Source of the DNA: Calditrichota bacterium
GTDB lineage: Bacteria > Calditrichota > Calditrichia > RBG-13-44-9 > J042
Assembly: GCA_013150955.1 (NCBI GenBank)
Contig: JAADJD010000031.1
Coordinates: forward strand, 1-35,984
Direction of reading: 5' to 3'
DNA length: 35,984 nucleotides
Part shown: positions 10,301-17,618 of the stretch, in pieces
Position numbering within the stretch: position 1 is the first letter of the stretch
How the letters are laid out: each line of letters starts with the position of its first letter
Translations under genes and position numbers: made by a program
The notes under the pieces: generated by a model
Databases searched by the model: none
What the model saw: only the letters and a program-made list of their open reading frames with translations
What the model was told of the DNA's origin: nothing

Positions 10301-10623
10301 ATGCGTCTGCCACCTATTCGGTGCGCAAGGGATTCCGCCTGCCACTGCCTTTTCTAAGCAAAAAGCGCCTGAAGAATGAAGTGCAGTTTACCCTGACCTT
10401 TACCAATAACAGCAGCCGTACGCTGACCAAGCGCCCCGGAAGCGATAAGTTCCTGGAGCTATCGGTAAACAAGAACTGGAAGATCCGGCCATCGGCCAGT
10501 TACCGCTTTAGTGCCAAGGTGAACGGCTCCGCCTTCTTTGAAAAGGGCGTGGCGTATAACAAACGTACCGGGAAATATTCGTATCTGGAATTTGGGATCA
10601 ATGTGAACATTGCCATCCGCTGA
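4369..10623 (+). CDS. sprA: T9SS outer-membrane translocon SprA (Sov)
   Basis: SprA is the giant outer-membrane beta-barrel (36 strands in Flavobacterium) through which type IX cargo crosses; PorV caps its lateral opening. The protein is 2084 residues, slightly shorter than typical homologues. A signal peptide (1-29) ends TQLEA before Gln30. Family landmarks are the N-terminal module with ATFDFENTLRLTYDG and IQKIEAGNVSLNLP (about residues 220-265), and GVAYIDDFEGSKRSTPLG (about 773-790). The C-terminal half is rich in alternating aromatic strands. Residues 1691-1749 form a Lys/Arg/Glu-rich insert. ATG 4369 is preferred to TTG 4366, and an in-frame stop lies just upstream. The nearby glutaminyl-cyclase-like, PorV-like and cargo genes fit this role. 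Confidence 0.95.
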   Translation: MRLKIFRKKTYYRHLLLFAIAFSFTQLEAQGLRAPDAPPGVVSVTVPVYKGLQRFFVDSTLFQSNFSKFRRILAFDSSQQYVDIRETLFGHDFLLPIRMPLEDYVRAQLNFRNQENLRNSVLKYLQRVVQRGGGGIELNIPVRIKSKAFKRIFGGDQVGLTVSGNISFELSGRTESRSGSAVSAYEQRNTFSPKFRQTQQFNVQGRVGDKVRVSVDQNSEATFDFENTLRLTYDGDEDEIIQKIEAGNVSLNLPSTNYVSMSARHQGLFGLKTQMKLGNLSFIGIASLQRGEKQKLSITGAAEENTYRIKDIDYVRDRFFFVDSIYYELFENFDDRMRWVQVSEDLKIVQLDVWRSARPTDYDRQGYAVVNPEDYPDIQNLELQDIPGKIETGFFKRLEYGRDYDYDENRGFFWLNEQVNEQDVIAIAYQTAGGFKRGMLFQELPQDSTAKVLLKLIKPRASKPEYKSTWKLAMRNVYNLGASGIPREGFDVKIIYSVTGEDQEIDPTYKLPFNYLMGLDRINEQGDPVEGGDKKVDIANGWVFDLGNGYLIFPSTTPFAPKPGSKFAFDSTLYVDIYNIKDRTLERTRHKFEIAITTSSVSTSYNLGFNVLENSVVVRVNGRELKEKTGYIIDYFSGKLEIIDPEARRADAQIEIEYERGSLFQLDKKTLLGGRLEYDLGEGKFIGLTALYYNQSTLDQRIRIGQEPIRNFIWDINTAFNFKPNFITKALDKLPIVETSAESKLKLEAEYAQVNPNPNTFNEPRLGEKSGVAYIDDFEGSKRSTPLGVNYRNWSFASIPARFRIVSRGIDHGEINTYDYEEMLRWDKARVKMNWYNPFEPVPIKEIWPNKDVNAQTGTTTQVLNIRWVNYDTPVDSAWAGIMRSTIAFPDQKKTKYIELWVRGDVGQINIDIGRISEDYWIRGTNHLGQPSFGNLNTEDVNLNDLLDEGEDVGIDGIPDGQPGDDPEDNFVAPQDAVKMGLPDPFWRINGTEGNGDPEKGVQGVRAPDTEDLDGRGNLDIFNDYFEYNIDLSDPYHPYIQGATEKGWKQYRIPIRNYDFKVGSPDTTFQEIFYVRLWINNLEPDGQPHVIQIATFDFVGNEWEEKGMATSDTSKFVLSDSLFILSVYNTEENAESPKPEVEPYHSPPNVTGIRDRITRALSKEQSLVMQLKYLPVGGVAEAKKQLIDKINLLYYRRMKMFVHGDWSLPEENSPLEFYIRFGPTEDIYYEYGERVYPHWDKRNNIDIIFDELTRTKQPQYLLPDSLNGKPVYYREDPNFPGKYMKVVGKPSLHNINFFVIGARNVGDTDLRDIEIWLDELRVTDVERESGVAMRMRADLNLADVGRISAQMELVDDNFRKLEQKYASERGTDMTRENQLYNFNLNLHKFLPSSWGFNIPIFAKYQRNQRIPKYYYNSDRRTFYRPNNILDRLKTFVGLTELSPELKENSTITQSRSIGVSFSRRGRKRDPWYLRYTLNQVKLDMDYVEKNSSSPTVLLNNGTNLTGKFSYSINFSNKNFIQPFSWLGKSRWVRALSRQKFYYTPSNISVNASIVDRAEIKQNRLEVKRTETIRTNTSRQFNMNYKVFESLKFDFRRAYQSDAYLKGYRAKDVLKAIFNNFDFGVDKTISQRFNVNYQPRFFSWLNTTFRYSSDFNYNLINPKTNDRMSRLNVNKQMSFNLSPFNLAIKLYKPKAKGTSTRKGRGKASTRGAPRRHARDEEQKGGKGKKTDQAKEDVEGEKKKVRREPPKLPIPNPAILLWKMMNSWKSLRLDIQQTENYQHYNLERMPVWRYQLGLQSDPQAGVDTTFRKIPRLPTLRISRKVTFGSQFNFGNKFKANFNYTYNRDQSQTNQQNTVRISSGYFFTGDDPEKNKDGWWSLVPDWTFQLSGLEKFLFFSKFAKTITVEHSRNGKFNEAARLNNGEYFRDQWSYSNSYQPFLGVTINTKWGMNVNIRYASTRNFSYNATGAVTLNEQGSFDASATYSVRKGFRLPLPFLSKKRLKNEVQFTLTFTNNSSRTLTKRPGSDKFLELSVNKNWKIRPSASYRFSAKVNGSAFFEKGVAYNKRTGKYSYLEFGINVNIAIR

Positions 10624-10889
10624 TGATGGGTAAAAAGCGAGAATCCGGTTTAACCGCAGGAAGAATCGTTGTATATTTGAGAGATGAACGACTGCAGAGC
10701 ACTCACGAGGGACGATACACGATTCAGCAGGAGATGGCAAAAAATTATCCCCCATGGAGGGGTTGGGGGAACGCTGAAAAGGAAACAATGCGTGTTGACG
10801 GATGATGGAATCTTTTACCGAATGTTGGGTGTTTGTGTGGATGCGTTTTAAGAATCAAGAATGGTGATCAGGAAAGGAATGGTTCAGTG

Positions 10890-11807
10890 GTGAAAACGAT
10901 CTTCCAGGTTTTGCTGGTGCTGGTCGCCGGAATCGGTGACATCCCGGCCGAACCACCCCCGCGTTTTGATGCGCAGAGCGCCTGGCAGTATCTGGTCAAA
11001 CAGGTGGCTTTTGGCCCCCGAAATCCGGGTTCGCCTGGACACAGGCAGTGCCTGCAATTTTTGAAAACCGAGTTGCAGAAATTCGCCGATCAGGTGATTG
11101 AGCAACCGTTCATGCATTACGACGCCTATCGCGGCAAAACGCTGGTGATGACCAATCTAATCGCCCGGTTTCGTCCCAATGTGGAGCCGCGCATCCTATT
11201 GTGTGCCCACTGGGACACCCGGCCATTTGCGGATCGTGATCCCAATCCTGCCAATCGGCAAACGCCCATTCCGGGAGCAAACGATGGGGCCTCCGGGGTG
11301 GCCGTGCTGCTGGAAGTGGCGCGCATTCTGAAACAACAGCCACCGCCCATCGGCGTGGACATCGTTTTGTTTGATGGTGAGGATTATGGCCGGGAAGGCC
11401 ATCTGGAGGAATATTTTCTGGGATCCCGCTATTTTGTCCAGAACAACGATCGCTACTTCCCGGCATTTGCCATTTTGCTGGATATGGTGGGAGATGCCAA
11501 CCTTCAGCTACCGCGGGAAGGGTTTTCCGTGATGTATGCGCCGGAGGTGGTGGATCGGGTCTGGCGAATTGCGCGGGAGATGGGCTATTCGCAATTTGAA
11601 GATCGGATCGGTCTGCAGGTGAATGACGATCACGTGATTCTGAACGAAGGGGGAATCCCGACGATCAACATCATCGATTTCCAGTATCCCGATGCCTCAC
11701 ATCGGTTCTGGCACACGCTGCAGGATGTGCCGGAAAATTGCTCCCCGGAAAGCCTGAAGGTGGTTGGCGATGTGCTGCTGAAATTAATTTATGAGGAACC
11801 GCTATGA
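10890..11807 (+). CDS. M28-family glutaminyl-peptide cyclotransferase-like protein
   Basis: Probably converts N-terminal Gln of exported proteins to pyroglutamate, in the periplasm. From GTG 10890 the protein is 305 residues, starting MKTIFQVLLVLVAGIG, a signal-peptide-like segment ending DIPA. An AGGAAAGG lies about a dozen bases upstream; GTG 10887 and GTG 10833 are alternatives. Single-zinc M28 features are AHWDTRPFADRDP, GANDGASGVAVLLE (zinc Asp), VLFDGEDYG (catalytic and zinc acids) and HRFWHTLQDVPENCSPESL (zinc His), the last being typical of glutaminyl cyclases. It follows sprA by 267 bp and overlaps prmA by ATGA. Four predicted exported proteins in this window begin with Gln after cleavage, which suits this activity. 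An M28 aminopeptidase is the alternative. Confidence 0.8.
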   Translation: MKTIFQVLLVLVAGIGDIPAEPPPRFDAQSAWQYLVKQVAFGPRNPGSPGHRQCLQFLKTELQKFADQVIEQPFMHYDAYRGKTLVMTNLIARFRPNVEPRILLCAHWDTRPFADRDPNPANRQTPIPGANDGASGVAVLLEVARILKQQPPPIGVDIVLFDGEDYGREGHLEEYFLGSRYFVQNNDRYFPAFAILLDMVGDANLQLPREGFSVMYAPEVVDRVWRIAREMGYSQFEDRIGLQVNDDHVILNEGGIPTINIIDFQYPDASHRFWHTLQDVPENCSPESLKVVGDVLLKLIYEEPL

Positions 11808-12673
11808 GCCGGCGCACCTATCTGGAATGCCACATTCCCTTACAGGGCTTCGATCCCGATGTGTTGTCCGGATTGCTGTATTTGTACGGCTGCATGGGCA
11901 TTCTGGAAGCCGGTGAAGAATGGGTGGTCTATTTTCCAGAAGCATTCACTCCAGAACATATTCAGGTACTGCTGGGGGTGTTACGGCGGGTTAATCCCGA
12001 TTTTCACCCGGAGCAGTGCCAGGTACAGAAGCAGCCTTACCGGGATTGGAACGCGGAGTGGCGAAAATATTTTCGACCTTTTCAGCCGGTGGAGGGAATC
12101 TGGATTCGACCGCCCTGGGAGCGATTGCCCGCAGGAGCCTCCGGAGTGGAGCTGATCATCGATCCCCAGATGGGCTTTGGCACCGGCCATCACGAATCCA
12201 CCCGCCTGATGATTCAGGCGCTTAAAAAATATCCCCCGCGAGACCTGAAAGTCCTGGACGTGGGCACCGGTTCGGGGATTCTGGCCATACTGGCCCGGAA
12301 ACTGGGCGCCCGGCAGGTGATTGCGGTGGATATCGACCGCGACGCCCTGAAAAACGCCCGCGAAAATCTGGTCTTGAATGGCGTGGATGGAGTGGAGCTT
12401 CGCAATGGTAGTTTGCAGGTGGTGCCGGAACGCCAGTTCGACCGGATTCTGGCCAACATTCATCGCGAGGTGTTGCTGGAGCTGTTGCCGGGATTTATGC
12501 AGCGGTTGCAACCGGAAGGCTGGTTGATTATTTCCGGCATTTTAAAACAGGATCGGGATCTGGTATTGCCCGCTTACCAGCAGGCGGGTTTACATTTGAT
12601 AGAAGAATTGTCCGCCAATGAATGGCTGGCACTGATCTGGGCCAGACAGCAAATTCAGGGGGTACAGAATTGA
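11804..12673 (+). CDS. prmA: ribosomal protein L11 methyltransferase
   Basis: S-adenosylmethionine-dependent methylation of lysines and the N-terminus of ribosomal protein L11, in the cytoplasm. The 289-residue length is normal. An N-terminal substrate-recognition domain (about 1-95) ends with DWNAEWRKYFRP. It is followed by DPQMGFGTGHHESTRLM (about 125-141), the SAM-binding VLDVGTGSGILAI (about 150), VIAVDIDRDALKNARENL and the ANIHREVL active-site loop. Its ATG overlaps the upstream stop as ATGA, and its own TGA overlaps the TTG start of the next gene, so the three are probably translationally coupled. A housekeeping gene inside an envelope operon is unusual but the identification is firm. 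Confidence 0.95.
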   Translation: MSRRTYLECHIPLQGFDPDVLSGLLYLYGCMGILEAGEEWVVYFPEAFTPEHIQVLLGVLRRVNPDFHPEQCQVQKQPYRDWNAEWRKYFRPFQPVEGIWIRPPWERLPAGASGVELIIDPQMGFGTGHHESTRLMIQALKKYPPRDLKVLDVGTGSGILAILARKLGARQVIAVDIDRDALKNARENLVLNGVDGVELRNGSLQVVPERQFDRILANIHREVLLELLPGFMQRLQPEGWLIISGILKQDRDLVLPAYQQAGLHLIEELSANEWLALIWARQQIQGVQN

Positions 12674-13620
12674 GCCCGTCCCGTTACGCCAGTATTGACA
12701 TCGGTACCAATTCCGTGCTATTGCTGGTGGCGGATCTGAAAGCAAATCGACTGGAGAGGGTGTACGAAGCCTTTCGAGTCACCCGATTGGGTGAGGGCGC
12801 GGTGACCACCGGTCGGCTTCAGCCCACACCCATGGCACGCACCCTGGAGGTGTTGCGCCATTACGTTCAGAAGGCGAAGGAACTCGGGGCGGAACACATC
12901 GTGGCCACCGGGACTCAAATTTTCCGTCAGGTAAAAAATGCCGATGCCTTCCTTCGCCAGGTGGAGCAAGAACTGTCCCTGTCCGTTCGCATCCTGACGG
13001 AAACGGAAGAAGCAGTACTGACCTTTCTGGGAGCGCTGGATAGCTGTCCGTCCCCGCTGGAGCGCGTCTGGGCCATCGATATTGGTGGCGGAAGTACAGA
13101 GTTGATTTTTGGCAACCGACAGCAGATTGATTTCCACCGCAGTTTTCCGGTGGGGGGTGTGCAGTTGAAAACAACATTTCAAACGGGAGAACGGCTGGAT
13201 CCTTCCACCGTGGATCGAATGCGGCAGTACCTGGCGGAGCAGCTGCAGGGGCTGACGCCGACCACCCGGCAGGGCATTTTACTGGGGATTGGTGGAACCA
13301 TCACCACCCTGGCAGCGGTGGATCAGTCGCTACCGCAGTACGAATTCGAAAAGATAGACGGATATGCCCTGACGGTGGAGCGCATCCGGGAGTTGTTCGA
13401 ACGGTTCAATGCACTGTCCCTGGCTGAGCGGGAACAATTGCCGGGAATGGAAAAGGGTCGGGCAGACATTATATTACCGGCAACGTTAATTTTGCTACAG
13501 GCGATGGATCAGCTGGGTATTTCCCGTTTGATCGTAAGTGCCCGCGGATTGCGCTATGGGGTCATCCTGTGGCAGGTGGGGCAGGTAAATATTCAACACA
13601 TGGTGGGAGAACACACATGA
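12670..13620 (+). CDS. Ppx/GppA family phosphatase
   Basis: Exopolyphosphatase or pppGpp phosphohydrolase of the ASKHA (actin/hsp70-like ATPase) fold, affecting polyphosphate or stringent-response levels. The protein is 316 residues, about the size of short two-domain Ppx/GppA proteins without the C-terminal HD domain of E. coli Ppx. Nucleotide-fold motifs are ASIDIGTNSVLLLVADL at the N-terminus, AIDIGGGSTELIFG (about 135-148) and GIGGTITTLAAV (about 205). The start is inferred as TTG 12670 in a TTGA overlap with the prmA stop, because the family motif begins seven residues later; a reading from GTG 12622 would add 16 unlikely residues. The next gene overlaps its stop by ATGA. Ppx and GppA activities cannot be told apart here. 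Confidence 0.9.
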   Translation: MSPSRYASIDIGTNSVLLLVADLKANRLERVYEAFRVTRLGEGAVTTGRLQPTPMARTLEVLRHYVQKAKELGAEHIVATGTQIFRQVKNADAFLRQVEQELSLSVRILTETEEAVLTFLGALDSCPSPLERVWAIDIGGGSTELIFGNRQQIDFHRSFPVGGVQLKTTFQTGERLDPSTVDRMRQYLAEQLQGLTPTTRQGILLGIGGTITTLAAVDQSLPQYEFEKIDGYALTVERIRELFERFNALSLAEREQLPGMEKGRADIILPATLILLQAMDQLGISRLIVSARGLRYGVILWQVGQVNIQHMVGEHT

Positions 13621-14747
13621 AACACATGGGCTGGTGGATGATTCCACTATTGATCTTTTTATTTTTCTGGGGATGTGCCGAACAAATGGGGCCCGAAGAA
13701 GAATCCCCGCCATTTTCGATCGAGCCGTTTAAGGTACCCGATTTAATCACCGTGCGGCCGGGTTACGTGTATTTTCTGGCGTTTCGGGTGCAGCATCCCG
13801 ATGGATGGGAGGCCATCGATTCCGTCTGGGTCACCTTCTCTGAATCGCCGCAGGCACCACCGCTGGGAACATTACCCTTGTTTGATGATGGGGCCACCCG
13901 CCATCCCGATGATGGCGATGTGGTGGCAAGAGATGGAATTTTTAGCAATCGTTTTTATCCCGCCCGAATGGGCCTGCCCGCCCGCACATTAATTCTGCAG
14001 GCCTTTGCCCGCGATCAGAATGGAAATGTGCAATCTGTTGACAATCTGGAGATTACTGGCACCGATAACTATCCGCCGGTCATTCTGCATATTTCTGTGC
14101 CGGATACTTTTTATGCGGGCACGCCTGGAATGATCTTTCAGGCCACGGTGGCGGACAGCGATAGCGTGAACGATGTCGTGGCGGTGATCATGCAGGGACT
14201 GCAAAATTCCGTGGTGGTATTTCAGGATACCCTTCGGCGGGATCCACAGCAACCCAATCGGTTTCTGCTGATTCGGGATTCTTCCTTTGCCGCCGAGAAG
14301 CAGAAAGAATACCTGCTGGAATTTTACGCGCTGGATCACCAGATCCCCAGCCTGAACCGTCTGCAGGCAGGGATATATATTGAAAACGAGCCGCCTGTGA
14401 TTCGATCCATTGAACTGCCCGATAGTGTGAAACTTCCGGCAGTGGATCGGGAGCTGATTACCGTTCGGGCGCGCGTGGTGGATTCCCAGAGCCTGGCGGA
14501 TATTCAACGGGTGTACTTTACCGTGAAACGCATCGGCAGTAACGAGACCAACGAAGTGGAATTATACGACGATGGCAATATGGTCGATAACGGCGATCTG
14601 CTGGCCGGCGATGGGATCTTTTCCCGAATCATCGTGCTGTTGAGTACCAATACCCCCGGCGATTATGTGTTCACTTTTTATGCGATCGATCGGGTGCAGC
14701 AAATGGCCACCACGGTGGTGGATACCTTGAAGGTGTTACCAAATTAA
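13617..14747 (+). CDS. putative lipoprotein with paired DDG...GDGIFS modules
   Basis: A 376-residue predicted exported protein. The N-terminus MKHMGWWMIPLLIFLFFWGC is a lipoprotein-like signal with Cys20 as the putative acylated residue; the lipobox FWGC departs from the consensus LAGC. The rest reads as Ig-like or cadherin-like beta domains. Two similar motifs, LFDDG...GDVVARDGIFS (about 88-111) and LYDDG...GDLLAGDGIFS (about 316-337), mark two copies of one module, possibly Ca-binding given the dense Asp/Asn/Gly. Its ATG overlaps the Ppx/GppA stop (ATGA), and a T9SS cargo gene follows after 26 bp. A surface or envelope structural role is inferred from context; no enzymatic motif is seen. 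Confidence 0.7.
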   Translation: MKHMGWWMIPLLIFLFFWGCAEQMGPEEESPPFSIEPFKVPDLITVRPGYVYFLAFRVQHPDGWEAIDSVWVTFSESPQAPPLGTLPLFDDGATRHPDDGDVVARDGIFSNRFYPARMGLPARTLILQAFARDQNGNVQSVDNLEITGTDNYPPVILHISVPDTFYAGTPGMIFQATVADSDSVNDVVAVIMQGLQNSVVVFQDTLRRDPQQPNRFLLIRDSSFAAEKQKEYLLEFYALDHQIPSLNRLQAGIYIENEPPVIRSIELPDSVKLPAVDRELITVRARVVDSQSLADIQRVYFTVKRIGSNETNEVELYDDGNMVDNGDLLAGDGIFSRIIVLLSTNTPGDYVFTFYAIDRVQQMATTVVDTLKVLPN

Positions 14748-14773
14748 CTTCTGGAAATGGGTGGAGAACGGAT

Positions 14774-16264
14774 ATGCAGGATAGATTCCAAAAATGGGTG
14801 GGTGTGACCATTCTGATGTTCGGGATGGTTGCATCGGTATTGGCGCAACAAATTTTGCAGTACCAATTGCAGGGATCTCCGGATCGGAAGGGGATCATCG
14901 GTAATGCCATTACCGATCTGTTGTACCACGATGGACGGTTGCTGGTGGGAACCGGTTACGGGTTGAGCATGACCGGGGATAATGGTGAAACCTGGATCAG
15001 CTGGGGGCCAGCGGAGTATGGGGGAAAAGGCGGGGTATCCGCCATGGCCGTTGCCGAGGATGGTACCATCTGGATTGCTACGGCGTACGATTCCACCATT
15101 GACGGCAATGACTTGCAGGTGGGTGGGGGATTGCGGTACCTTCCCCCGGGCAGTGATCAATGGATTTTCGTTCCCCAGCCAGTAGATGCCCGGGACGATA
15201 CCGCGGGCGGGAAAAAGCCCACCACCACCCGGGTGCAGAATGTGACCTTCGACATCGCCATTCTGGATACCCAGATCTGGATTGCCAGCTTCGGTGGAGG
15301 CATCCGGCGCTCTCTGGATGGCGGGCAAACCTGGGAGGTCATCACAACCGATGGGAAGCCCTTCGGTGCATTGCAATATTTGAATCACCGTGGATTTTCA
15401 GTCATGGCCGAGAATGGAAACATCTGGGTGGGCACGGCCGACGGCATCAGCAAATCCACCGACGGTGGCAAGACCTGGGTGCGCTTTACGCATCAGAACC
15501 AGGGGCAGCCCATTTCCGGGAACTGGGTAATTGCCCTGGCCCACAATCCTTACGATAACAGCGTGTGGGCGGCCACGCTCCGTGCCGAAGATCCGGATGA
15601 ATTCAATGCCATTAGCCGTACAAAAAACGGTGGATTGACCTGGGAGGTGTTCCTGGCCGAGGAATTAGCCGATGGGAGTTTTCCCCGCTACATTGCTTTT
15701 TACGATTCGGTGGTGTACGTGGCTACCGAAAACGGGGTGTACAAATCCATCGATGATGGGCAGACCTGGTATAAACTCCCACCGATTGTGGATAGCGTGA
15801 CCGGGGAGGCCATTTTAACTAACACCTACTATTCGGTGGCGACTTCGCCAGCACCACCGCCGTTTCATTATCTCTGGGTGGGCTCCAGCGATGGACTGGC
15901 CATGACCCCGGACAATGGCAACACCTGGACAATCTTCCGGAGTTTTGTCAGCACCCGGGAACGCACCGATCCCCCGGTTTACGCCTATCCCAATCCGTTT
16001 TCTCCCCTGCGTCATGAATTTGTGCGCTTTCAGTTCGATATTGCCAGCGCCACCACCGTAACCATCGAGATATTCAATTTTGCGATGGAGAAAGTGGTGA
16101 CCTTGCAGGAGTCGCTGGCAGCGCCACAGGGGGGATCCTTCGATCGTTCCATTCGCTGGGATGGCCGCGATAGCAATCGGCGGATGGTGGATAACGGGGT
16201 GTACTTTTTCCGGGCCCGGGTCGGCGATCGGGTAAGCTGGGGGAAGATCGTGATCATCAATTGA
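14774..16264 (+). CDS. secreted BNR/Asp-box beta-propeller with T9SS sorting domain
   Basis: A 496-residue exported protein. The signal peptide ends SVLA at residue 24, leaving Gln25-Gln26 as the N-terminus. Six Asp-box-type motifs (DNGETW about 69, DGGQTW about 182, DGGKTW about 230, NGGLTW about 285, DDGQTW about 327, DNGNTW about 379) indicate a six- or seven-bladed propeller of the sialidase/Ycf48/sortilin type. No sialidase catalytic residues are evident. From about 403 (YPNPFSPL) to the end is the FlgD-like or T9SS sorting domain, with the NGVYFFRARVGD and WGKIVIIN ending. It lies 26 bp after the lipoprotein and 116 bp before a PorV-like gene, consistent with one envelope operon. Ligand unknown. 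Confidence 0.85.
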   Translation: MQDRFQKWVGVTILMFGMVASVLAQQILQYQLQGSPDRKGIIGNAITDLLYHDGRLLVGTGYGLSMTGDNGETWISWGPAEYGGKGGVSAMAVAEDGTIWIATAYDSTIDGNDLQVGGGLRYLPPGSDQWIFVPQPVDARDDTAGGKKPTTTRVQNVTFDIAILDTQIWIASFGGGIRRSLDGGQTWEVITTDGKPFGALQYLNHRGFSVMAENGNIWVGTADGISKSTDGGKTWVRFTHQNQGQPISGNWVIALAHNPYDNSVWAATLRAEDPDEFNAISRTKNGGLTWEVFLAEELADGSFPRYIAFYDSVVYVATENGVYKSIDDGQTWYKLPPIVDSVTGEAILTNTYYSVATSPAPPPFHYLWVGSSDGLAMTPDNGNTWTIFRSFVSTRERTDPPVYAYPNPFSPLRHEFVRFQFDIASATTVTIEIFNFAMEKVVTLQESLAAPQGGSFDRSIRWDGRDSNRRMVDNGVYFFRARVGDRVSWGKIVIIN

Positions 16265-16380
16265 ACGGAAGAAGGAGGAATGGCCCCTGGTCTGTCCCGA
16301 TCAGAAGGTACATGTCGTTGCCGTGTTGCAGGACGTTCGAATGAAGGAAATGGTTGAATCAAATGTACAGAGGTGAAGTC

Positions 16381-17373
16381 TTGAAACGTTTACGAATGAT
16401 GGGTTTGGGCTGGTTGATGATGGTTTTCATTCTGGGAACGGTTCCGGCGCTGGCCGGCGGAAATGGCGGCTTTGCCGGTGCTTATTTACGCATTGGTCTG
16501 GGAGCCCCGGGAATGGCCATGGGCAACGCTCAGGTTGCCATGGTGGGCAATGGGTTTTCCGGTTATTACAATCCCGCGGTGCTCCCATTCCTGACCAATC
16601 CCGTCGCCAGCCTGTCCTACAGCTTCATGTCGCTGGATCGCCGATTTAATTATGTGGGATATGCGCGGTCACTGCCCCCACGCGGGGGATTTTCCATCGG
16701 GTGGATTTACAGCGGGGTGGACAATATCCGTGCCTACAATTCTCGCGGCGAAGATGTGGGAGAAATCCTGCATGGACTGCACGCAGTGTACTTCTCTTTT
16801 GGGCTAAAAATTCCCACGCCACTGGATCAGGACGTCACGGGAGATGGCTCCGGTTTGCAGGTGCTGAGCTTTGGTATCTCCCTGAAATTGTTGTACGAGC
16901 GCATTAGCGATGGAGAGGAGTTTAACTACTCCGGTAAAGGGGCGGGCATGGACATTGGCGTGTTGTTCCATCCCCTGAAATCCCTCTGGCTGGGGTATCA
17001 AATTCGGGATATCAACTCCAAGTTGAAATCCAACACCAATACCATCTTTGAACGCGGCTCCGTGCTGGACAATGCCTTTCCGCTCATCCAGAAGGCGGGC
17101 ATTGCCTGGCAGCTGCCGGTAAACTGGCTGCGGCTGGCTTATGACTTCGAATGGAGCACGGCCGGTCAGGAGAAGCATCACTTCGGGTTGCTGGCAGAGG
17201 GTCGTGGACTGGCGGCACGTGCCGGCTGGGATGACGGCCGCCTGACACTGGGGGGCGGCATGCAGGTGCGGGTCTACAAATCAGTGGTGGTATTATTGGA
17301 CTATGCCTTTGTGGATGACCTGGTGGGAGAAGGCGTTTCGCATGTCTTCTCCTGGCAGTTTTTATTTAAATAA
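16381..17373 (+). CDS. PorV/PorQ family outer-membrane protein
   Basis: Homologues are FadL-like beta-barrels that shuttle T9SS cargo from SprA to the attachment machinery. The protein is 330 residues from TTG 16381, which follows GAGGTGA at proper spacing; TTG 16354 and ATG 16363 have no such site and would bury the signal peptide. The signal ends VPALA at residue 25. The family signature is the opening YLRIGLGAPGMAMGNAQVAM and YYNPAVLPFL, followed by a barrel of alternating strands ending in FSWQFLFK (terminal aromatic-rich strand). The new N-terminus is Gly, not Gln. It closes the operon that begins with the glutaminyl-cyclase-like gene. Whether it serves cargo shuttling (PorV) or another role (PorQ or PorP-like) is open. 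Confidence 0.8.
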   Translation: MKRLRMMGLGWLMMVFILGTVPALAGGNGGFAGAYLRIGLGAPGMAMGNAQVAMVGNGFSGYYNPAVLPFLTNPVASLSYSFMSLDRRFNYVGYARSLPPRGGFSIGWIYSGVDNIRAYNSRGEDVGEILHGLHAVYFSFGLKIPTPLDQDVTGDGSGLQVLSFGISLKLLYERISDGEEFNYSGKGAGMDIGVLFHPLKSLWLGYQIRDINSKLKSNTNTIFERGSVLDNAFPLIQKAGIAWQLPVNWLRLAYDFEWSTAGQEKHHFGLLAEGRGLAARAGWDDGRLTLGGGMQVRVYKSVVVLLDYAFVDDLVGEGVSHVFSWQFLFK

Positions 17374-17408
17374 GGGACGATCGGATTTGCCTTTTGTGCC
17401 GGGTGAAT

Positions 17409-17575
17409 AAACCCTGATTATGCATTAGATCACGAATTACACGAATTAACACAAAAAATAAAACCCATTGGATTGTATCTGGGTGAAAATTTGTTTCCGG
17501 GTTTATTTGGAATTTTGTGGATGTTTTTGGTTTCATTCGCGTGATTCGTAGTTTACCGTATTATTTGGGATAAAA
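17409..17575 (+). repeat. MITE-like repeat, copy C (reference copy)
   Basis: The cleanest single copy, about 167 bp. Its left end (AACCCTGATTATGCATTAG, then CACGAATTACACGAATTAACAC) is the approximate inverse complement of its right end (TTCATTCGCGTGATTCGTAG, then TTTACCGTATTATTTGGG). The interior is AT-rich with CCCATTGGATTGTATCTGGG. No open reading frame. It ends 44 bases before the next start codon. Confidence 0.85.
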
Positions 17576-17618
17576 GGAAAAATCGAGTAACGGACAGAAG
17601 CAACAGAAAGGAGTCACA

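Noticed and set aside
10623-10805. A 60-residue frame starting in the sprA stop (ATGATG)
   Set aside because: The sequence shows no motif and is followed by an 85-bp gap before the next likely start. The 4-base overlap alone is not enough to call it.
14978-15926. Sialidase function for the BNR protein
   Set aside because: Asp boxes are shared by many propellers, and the Arg triad and Tyr/Glu of sialidases were not identified.
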